This document shows positions 5,833 to 11,537 of a stretch of 11,537 nucleotides of DNA, one piece after another. Origin of the DNA: Ettlia oleoabundans. Its lineage: Eukaryota > Chlorophyta > Chlorophyceae > Chlamydomonadales. The stretch covers positions 1 through 11,537 of the forward strand of contig JAAMXP010003056.1 in assembly GCA_019693395.1 (NCBI GenBank), given 5' to 3'. The translations under genes were made by a program, and so were the position numbers. The notes under the pieces are model-generated. The model ran no database searches. It saw only the letters and a list, made by a program, of their open reading frames with translations, and was not told the DNA's origin. Numbering within the stretch: the first letter of the stretch is position 1; each line of letters begins with the position of its first letter.

Positions 5833-8251
5833 ATGCCCGGTAGCCAGCGCAACAAGTCAAATAGTGTTCATAGCAAGCTCCGGAAGCTGGTAAGTGGGCT
5901 GGGACGAAGGCACGGCGATGTATGGGGGTGGAAGCGGCTGCCGCTCGTTGCTCGCCTGCTAGTCCCTCTCCTGCCCTGCAACGCAACCTCTGCTCAAAGA
6001 CCTCCTTGCGATCTTGCAGGGTCTACTAGACAGCCGTGCGTCGAGCAAGACTAGTCATTTTACGTTTGAGTTGTTTTTCCCCCGCCCACCATACCGTGGT
6101 GCGCAGTATCGAGCGGCACGTGGCAAGGTGTGCCCCGGAATGCCGGCTTCGGCCCAAGTAGCATGTGCAGCAGCCGCAGGCACAGCACCCAAGCAGCTTT
6201 GGCGCACATTGACAATCGATTATGGCGCCGTTCTCTTTATAAAACATATTTTATGCACCCAGCTCTTGTGCCTGCTAGTGGCCTTGTTGATATGCCAAGA
6301 TGTCTCCCTCACGAGCCTATGCTCACATTCTGCTCAACATGGCTAAGTTGCGCCTGCAGGATGGACTCTATAATTTTGTTGGGCTCGTACTGGGCCATGG
6401 CGGTGCCACTGTGCAGCGCATCCAGAAGGCTTCTGGAGCTAAGATAGAGGTGAGTGGTCCCGTAAAAAGTGGGACATTTAAGGCTTTTGTAGCACCACAA
6501 AAGTGCTGGCAGGGGACATGTTGTCTGCCAAACACTGCCAAGCACTTGAATAGGACATTGCATCAGGTTGCAGCTTGGCGTGCAATCCTAACCATACTGA
6601 ATTGAATTCAATGTGCCATGCTCACGAATCACGGCGCTCCCTCCTGCCCGTCACTCTGTGCGCCCGATTAGTCTGCGGCATTTTAAAATTGATCCTGAAC
6701 ATGCAGGTCCGCGACTCTGCGGGGAACCTGAATGGCGCTCACCCCTCCTCACATGGCGATCCCACCCTGCATGCCTGGGTTGCTGCCACCAGCCGGCAGC
6801 GCCTAGATAAAGCAGTGACGCTGCTGCTGGAGGTGTTGCAGCCCACTAACACGCGCCTTAAGGAGGTGGCTGTGGCATCTGGAGGCTCAGTGGTGCTGGA
6901 CCCAGTCATACCCAGGTGGGCTGGGGCTGGCACAGCGGCATAATGACTGCATTGCTAGAGGAACTACTCTTGAGTCACGAGCTAGGCAGCTGGTGACTGA
7001 TGTTGTGGTCTGCAAACTAGCGCGCCTGCTTGACGCTTTGAGTGATCTGTTGGAGTTTTGTTTGATCGTTCCTGGATGCCTGGTGCCCGCAGAGACTGGC
7101 CAGTTGCAGTTGAAGAGGAGGCAGCCGCGGCAGCTGATGCAGACAGCACTACGCAAGCCGCTGCAGCCCTTCCTCCCCCCCCACCCGCGACAAACGCCTG
7201 GGCCACTAATCGCCTCGTGCTGAAGACGCAGGCAGACGGCCGCCACATGTCGCCTGTGTCGTCCTTGGCGCGCAGCCAAGGTGCTGCGGCGGTGCTGGAG
7301 AGCAATAGCAGCAGCGACGCGGAGGCAGATCCAGAGGGGGCAGGGGAGGCAGAGGCTGCAGCACCTCTCACCCCTGAGAAGGTGGAGGTGCCCCTCCCGC
7401 CACCTCCACCACCACCCCCGCCGCGCACCCATGCAGCGTCAGATGTGCCCACTCCTGCAATTGTGCCCAATATAATCACCACCACGCCCGCAACACCGCC
7501 AGGCCCCCCACCGCTATTAGCCAATGCTTCACCGCTTTCACCGCAAAACCATTTGTCGCGGACCCAGGCTCCACCGCTGCAGCACCATCAGATGGCCACG
7601 GTGTGGGCAAAAGGACTGCACCACACTGACAGCACAGAATCGGTGGGTTGATGCACATCCTCCACCTTCTGTTCATGGTGCCCCAGCTTGATCACCAAAG
7701 CATCACTCCGCACCGCTCAAGTGTCCGGTGCCCTGTGCTATGCCATGGTGTCTTTTCTCTGCAGTATGTTCGGCCGTCCACAAATGTATTTACGTTTGCC
7801 TGTTCCTGCTATCGTGCCATTGCAGCCTCCCACACCCTCAGCGCTAGCGCAGCCCGGCAGGCTGGCATCAGGGCTGAGCGGCACTGCCAGCATGGCCAGC
7901 AGCGCGCTGAGCTGGTCTCTCTGGGAGGGAAGCTCTGGATCGAGCTTCTATGAGCAGCTGCAGGCCGCTGCCTCAGAAGGGTTCCCTAGCGGGGACCTCA
8001 CAGCTGCCAGGAGCGCAGCGCCCCAGCCACTGGCGCATGCTTCCACCAGCTTCGCACCACAGTACATGCTGCCTGTCTCATCAGGGCCGGTGCCAGCACC
8101 CTTCCCGGGCTTGGGAAACCCAGGCATTGGGCTGTCGCCTGGATTCAAGCCTGCGGCGCCAGCCTTTGCTGCACATTCAGCAACGGATGCTGAGCACGAG
8201 ATGCAGCAGTTGCTGGCTGCTGTAGCCAGCATGGCAACCTTGGACAGCTGA
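5833..8251 (+). CDS. SF1/BBP-type KH-domain RNA-binding protein
   Basis: Six exons, 5833-5889, 6020-6127, 6360-6449, 6707-6915, 7093-7642 and 7826-8251, join in frame to 479 residues. Residues about 34-135 carry the RNA-binding part: a lead-in with PRPPYRGAQYRAARGK, then a type I KH core YNFVGLVLG-HGG-ATVQRIQKASGAKIEVRDSAG and a second half with GDPTLHAWVAATS and a helix ending LLLEVLQP. This order, including the LHA strand, matches the KH domain of splicing factor 1 / branchpoint-binding protein and STAR proteins. The GXXG loop (67-70) reads GHGG instead of the usual GPRG. The remainder is disordered: acidic/Ala-rich from 160, SSSDAEAD around 230, nine consecutive Pro at 257-265, and a Pro/Ala/Ser/Gly C-terminus. 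No CCHC zinc knuckle is visible, unlike canonical SF1. Likely nuclear, binding pre-mRNA; the target is unknown. The last junction (7642/7826, phase 0) is inferred; the acceptor at 7764 with the same donor leads to another frame. Confidence 0.8.
7397..7423 (+). other. Poly-proline tract within the KH protein
   Basis: Nine proline codons in a row (mixed CCG, CCA, CCT, CCC), preceded by VPL and followed by Arg. The codon mixture argues against a pure nucleotide microsatellite and for selection at protein level. Such tracts bind profilin, WW, SH3 or GYF domains; SF1 proteins also carry C-terminal proline-rich stretches. Confidence 0.8.
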
Positions 8252-9297
8252 CAACCTGCTCAAACGCCCTCCTTCTCTCGACCCATCGCAATAATGCACT
8301 CCAGCCCATACAGCCGCGATGTGGCGGATGAATGTGGCTGCTTCATGCCCCATACCATACCGGACGTGCCAATTACACTTCTGCTGTCAAGCAGCCCCTT
8401 TTCTTATCTAGCGTTTTGCACTGCTCAGGACATCTGCTTGGAGTTGCAGGACAAACACCACATGTGCGTAGCTATGCGCATGCACCTGCGCCATCTCCAC
8501 TCTGACCTACAAATTTTCCTCTTGCTCCAGACCCGTAATTTTTCTGCTTGCACCCCTTGGACGCTTCCTTAAATTCCGGCCCATAAACTATGCAGTACCT
8601 CTGCTTTGCCTTGTGCCTCTTTCCAATAAGCACCTTGCACCAGAATATCCCTCACAAGCCTGGAACTCTTGTGCACGACTGTTTGCAACCGTGCCTTTCC
8701 CATTGCAATCCCGTGCTTTGCATGTGTGTTTCACTGCCCTTGTACACTTTCTTCCTTCCATGCATTGGAACGCCAGGCTTTTCTTCTGTTCTGGCCATGC
8801 TTGAGGTTGTCTTCAATCTGGATGGACATCAATCTTGGCTGTCTTTACCGAGGTTGGAGCTGGTTTGCACTGGCGTGCTTGCGCACCTTCATGGTGACCT
8901 CTCCAGACGAGTTACTGGGTTGAGTAGGATAATCAGCACTAGCTTCTTGCCTCCTTGGATTCTTATCTTGTTCTGTAACAGCACCTTCTGCGTGCAGTCG
9001 TCAGACAGATAGAGCTCATTGGCAGTGATGCAGGTCCCTGTTCCAGACGCGCGCCCGCCTGGCGCCCGCACAGCGCAGGCGGCGCACCTCCCACATGGCT
9101 GGGTCCATCGTGGATGAGCTCCTGTGTTGGGGCTCGCGGATTGTCAAATGCACGGCCATTCTGCTTCCTCTGCCCAGTTAGAACAACAATTTCGCTTACT
9201 GGCGGTGTCTTCCTCCGCACGGCGGTTGGCTACTGTAATTCAATTAGTTTTCTAAGTAAATCTGCTTGCGTAAGGCGCAGTAGCTGGCCCAGCCGCC
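8252..9297. other. 3' UTR of the KH gene, intergenic DNA and upstream region of the GRWD1-type gene
   Basis: About 1 kb of T/C-rich sequence without a convincing exon. An ATG-initiated frame at 8590-9012 (140 residues) is rich in Cys, Leu, Phe, His and Pro with no motif or splice context and is judged non-coding. TGTAA words occur at 8974-8978 and 9234-9238; the first could be a poly(A) signal for the KH gene with a 3' UTR of about 730 nt. The last 60 nt before ATG 9298 should be the 5' UTR of the next gene. No TATA box stands out. Confidence 0.5.
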
Positions 9298-11504
9298 ATG
9301 GTGCGCAAAAAAGGCAGCGGCAAGAAGAGCAAGGCGGCCGGACGGCCTCCCAAGGTACATAGAGAGTTCTTCGCAACCAGTCCTCGTGCAGGAGTCCCGC
9401 ATGCGGCGCATGCATGTCTCGGCGAATGTGTTGGGTGAACAGCTGTCCTCTGCCTGTTCCGTGCAGCCGCAAACGGCGGATGACGAGGCCCAGAAGCCAA
9501 CGGTGAGTCATACGGTTGTCGCAATCCGCCAGGCAGAAGCTGGGTCGGCAGCGGTGGAATCACCGCCAGCAGCGCCCAACCAAGCGGGGCGCTGGCTCTT
9601 ACTACTGCTGCTGTCGCCCTGTGCCTTATGCGGTCTGCCCAAACATGCTTTGTTGAAAGCATTAACACTCCAGGCCAGCCCCTCGTCCTGCCTTGCTGAC
9701 TTGCACCTATCGACTGTGGCCCGTGTCGGCAGGTGTGGCTGCCAGGTGATGCAATGGAGGAAGGCGAGACATTGCAGTACGACCCCACTGCCTATGATTG
9801 CATGAGCAGCATGAGCCTGGACTGGCCCAGCCTGTCCTTTGATCTGCTGCGAGACCACCTTGGGGCGCCACGTTCCGCCTTCCCCCACACGCTCTTCATG
9901 GTGGCGGGCACACAGGTGGGGGACAGGACGGGAAGGGAGAGGGTTGGCACGTTGCCTATGCCTGTGCTGCCGCCCTGGTGCAGGGAGGTGCCATAGGTGT
10001 TGCTGGTGGCATGCTATGCCCTGATGTCATGTCACTGGATCCACCTCTGCACTGCAGGCCAGCAGCGCCAAGCAGAATTACCTGGCGGTGATGAAGGTCA
10101 GCGGGCTGGGGCAGAGCAAAGCGGCGGTTGAGCGGCAGCGGCAGCAGCAACGAGCGCAGCAGCAGCAGCAGCAGCAGGAAGGGGAGGGTTCTGACAGTGA
10201 TGAGGACATGATTGAGGGGTCGGACGGGGAGTCGGATGCAGGTTGGTCTTGTAGGCTGGGTAGCCTTTTGCGTGCATGTAGTGCCGTTGCGCTGCGCTAA
10301 TGTTTCAGACCTTGCGATCCAGCCCGCTGCTGTTGTGATGCCGCTGTATTGTTTTGTGTAGCAAAGGGCCTTTGACTGCCCTACTGCTGCCGAGTCCTTG
10401 TTGTTGCTAGTTCAGGTTGGCATGGCTTTGCCAGCTGCCACCACTGGTGCTATAAGCACGTTGTCATGCAATCTGCTGCGCATAATGCTTGCTTGCGTGT
10501 GCTCTTTCTTATTGGGCATGCATGTTGCCTGGCGTATGCACGCACTCATGTGCAGAGGAGGATGAGGCTGAGACTGCGCAGCTTCACATCCGCAAGGTGG
10601 CGCACACAGGTGGCATCAACCGTGTGAGGGCCTGCCCTCAGCAGCCGCACGTGGTGGCCTCCTGGGCTGACACAGCGCAGGTGCAGGTGTGGGACTTGAG
10701 CACGCAGCTGGCGGAGCTCAGGGACGAGGCGGTGCCGGTGGTGGGGGCCCAGGGGAAGGTGCACAAGGTCAACGCACGGCAAGTCCACACTCACAGCTCA
10801 GGTGTGCCTCAATTGGGGTCAGGGCCAGTGGCGACTGGGATCTGTACATGAAGTGGTTTCTAGCCGGGGGTTGTTGTTGCACGTGGGCCTGTTTGCATGC
10901 GGGTACCTCGCTTGTCTGTGCCCCGCCGTCCACCAGCAAAACTGGCTGACACAGTGCTTGTTGAATGTGCCTCGCTGGCCTTTGCTGTGCATGTGCAGAG
11001 GGCTATGCACTGGACTGGTCCCCTGTGGTGGCTGGGCGGCTGGCGTCGGGCGACTGTCGCAGCAGGATACACGTGTGGGAGCCCACACAAGGGGGCAAGT
11101 GGACTGTGAGCCCGGCATACAAGTGAGCAACAGCATGGTGGAATGGCTGCAGCCCGCATACATACATGGCTAGCATGGTGTGCAGTGTTAGCGCAGCAGC
11201 ATGCTGCTGTTTGCGTCTGCCGCCTACGCTTCTGTCACTATATGCAAGCTGTATTCAGGCAAGCGGAACAACGTGACGCATCAGTTACAACAACCCCTAA
11301 TCGCCAGCATCCTGTTTGCTGCTCTTTGCCTGCGCCTGCCTGCACACCCACGCCTGTAATGCCCTGCCCTGCCCGTGCCGCTCCATTCCATGCAGGGGCC
11401 ACGATGCGTCTGTTGAGGACCTGCAGTGGAGCCCCACCGAGGAGACGGTGTTTGCATCCGCCTCTGTGGACAAAACCATGCGCATCTGGGACACACGGGA
11501 ACAG
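9298..11504 (+). CDS. GRWD1: Glutamate-rich WD-repeat protein, GRWD1/Rrb1 family (3' partial)
   Basis: Homologue of human GRWD1 and yeast Rrb1, a nuclear/nucleolar WD40 protein that escorts ribosomal protein uL3 during 60S assembly and binds histones. Seven exons are present: 9298-9354, 9467-9502, 9733-9915, 10058-10241, 10556-10801, 10999-11122 and 11396-11504; together 313 residues, continuing past the window. The start GCCGCCATGG is a strong context and opens a Lys-rich, NLS-like N-terminus. Residues 32-92 ([41 protein letters not shown]) match the CAF1C/RBBP4-type histone-binding domain. Next come a Gln run (125-131) and the acidic stretch (132-158) that names the family. WD repeats follow: [19 protein letters not shown]...[24 protein letters not shown]...IHVWEP, and [13 protein letters not shown]...DKTMRIWD. 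All junctions keep frame. The donor after residue 153 (GTTGGT) is the weakest. The remaining WD repeats lie right of the window. Confidence 0.93.
10154..10174 (+). repeat. (CAG)7 run encoding poly-Gln in the GRWD1-type gene
   Basis: Seven pure CAG codons following a degenerate Gln/Arg stretch encode residues 125-131, just before the acidic region. A pure CAG run is prone to length change. The insertion sits in the linker between the histone-binding domain and the WD40 propeller, where length variation should be tolerated. Confidence 0.85.
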
Positions 11505-11513
11505 GTGACAGCA

Positions 11514-11533
11514 TGTGTGTGTGTGTGTGTGTG
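11514..11533. repeat. (TG)10 microsatellite at the start of a GRWD1 intron
   Basis: Ten TG units begin 9 nt after the exon end at 11504, directly behind the donor GTGACA, and run to 4 nt before the window edge. Each unit can supply a cryptic GT donor. The rest of the intron is outside the window. Confidence 0.9.
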
Positions 11534-11537
11534 GTGG

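Noticed and set aside
6887..7432. Second minus-strand open frame of 181 residues
   Set aside because: Antisense to the KH gene exons in another frame; Arg/Cys-rich with no domain.
6982..7524. Long minus-strand open frame, Gly/Ala/Ser-rich
   Set aside because: It is the antisense shadow of the Pro/Ala-rich exon 7093-7642 of the KH gene; GC-rich repeats keep both strands open.
7765..7953. Exon starting at the CTGCAG acceptor 7764 as the main last exon of the KH gene
   Set aside because: With the better donor at 7643 it leads to a short unrelated frame; acceptor 7825 keeps the long Pro/Ala/Ser frame typical of the rest of the protein. Kept as an alternative in the findings.
8590..9012. ATG-initiated open frame of 140 residues on the + strand
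   Set aside because: Composition (Cys, Leu, Phe, His, Pro) follows the T/C-rich base content; no motif, no splice context and no codon bias like the neighbouring exons.
9252..9788. Minus-strand open frame of 178 residues
   Set aside because: Lies over the first exons and introns of the GRWD1 homologue, whose family-conserved sequence fixes the + strand as coding.

Overview
The window is nuclear DNA of a eukaryote, most likely a green alga (Chlorophyta; for example Trebouxiophyceae or Sphaeropleales). Every recognisable gene is broken into short exons (36 to 550 nt) separated by GT...AG introns of about 110 to 315 nt with typical CTGCAG or TGCAG acceptors. Exons are GC-rich and biased to CAG, CTG and GCN codons. 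A TGTAA poly(A) word of the chlorophyte type follows the first gene, and the predicted proteins read as plant/algal versions of their families. There are no operons or prokaryotic signals. The lineage is inferred from gene style, not from a search.

Five genes, all on the + strand, can be supported. (1) 134-1166: the last four exons of NADPH-cytochrome P450 reductase, entering from the left edge. (2) about 2464-3462: a two-exon, multi-pass membrane protein of unknown function. (3) 4558-5212: a small protein with one predicted membrane segment and a lysine-rich tail, the least certain gene. (4) 5833-8251: a six-exon RNA-binding protein with an SF1/BBP-type KH domain and a long proline/alanine/serine-rich C-terminus. 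(5) 9298 to beyond the right edge: the first seven exons of a GRWD1/Rrb1-type glutamate-rich WD-repeat protein used in ribosome assembly and histone binding. I assembled exon junctions by hand from reading frame, splice dinucleotides and family conservation; the CPR and GRWD1 models are strongest.

Gaps between genes: 1167-2463 carries the CPR 3' UTR, a region rich in inverted GGCGT/ACGCC words (1628-1826) and a 63-nt AG microsatellite. 3463-4557 has a 14-bp tandem duplication and an 8-bp-periodic TTGTAC array (4205-4244). 5213-5832 holds a 13-bp perfect stem-loop (5701-5739). 8252-9297 is pyrimidine-rich and appears non-coding.

The genes do not form a pathway; they look like unrelated neighbours: P450 electron supply at the ER, two orphan membrane proteins, pre-mRNA binding and ribosome biogenesis. 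I see no mobile element with coding capacity, no RNA gene, no CRISPR and no obvious new multi-gene system. The observations most worth following are the GTAC array, the KH protein with an atypical GXXG loop, and the orphan membrane protein.
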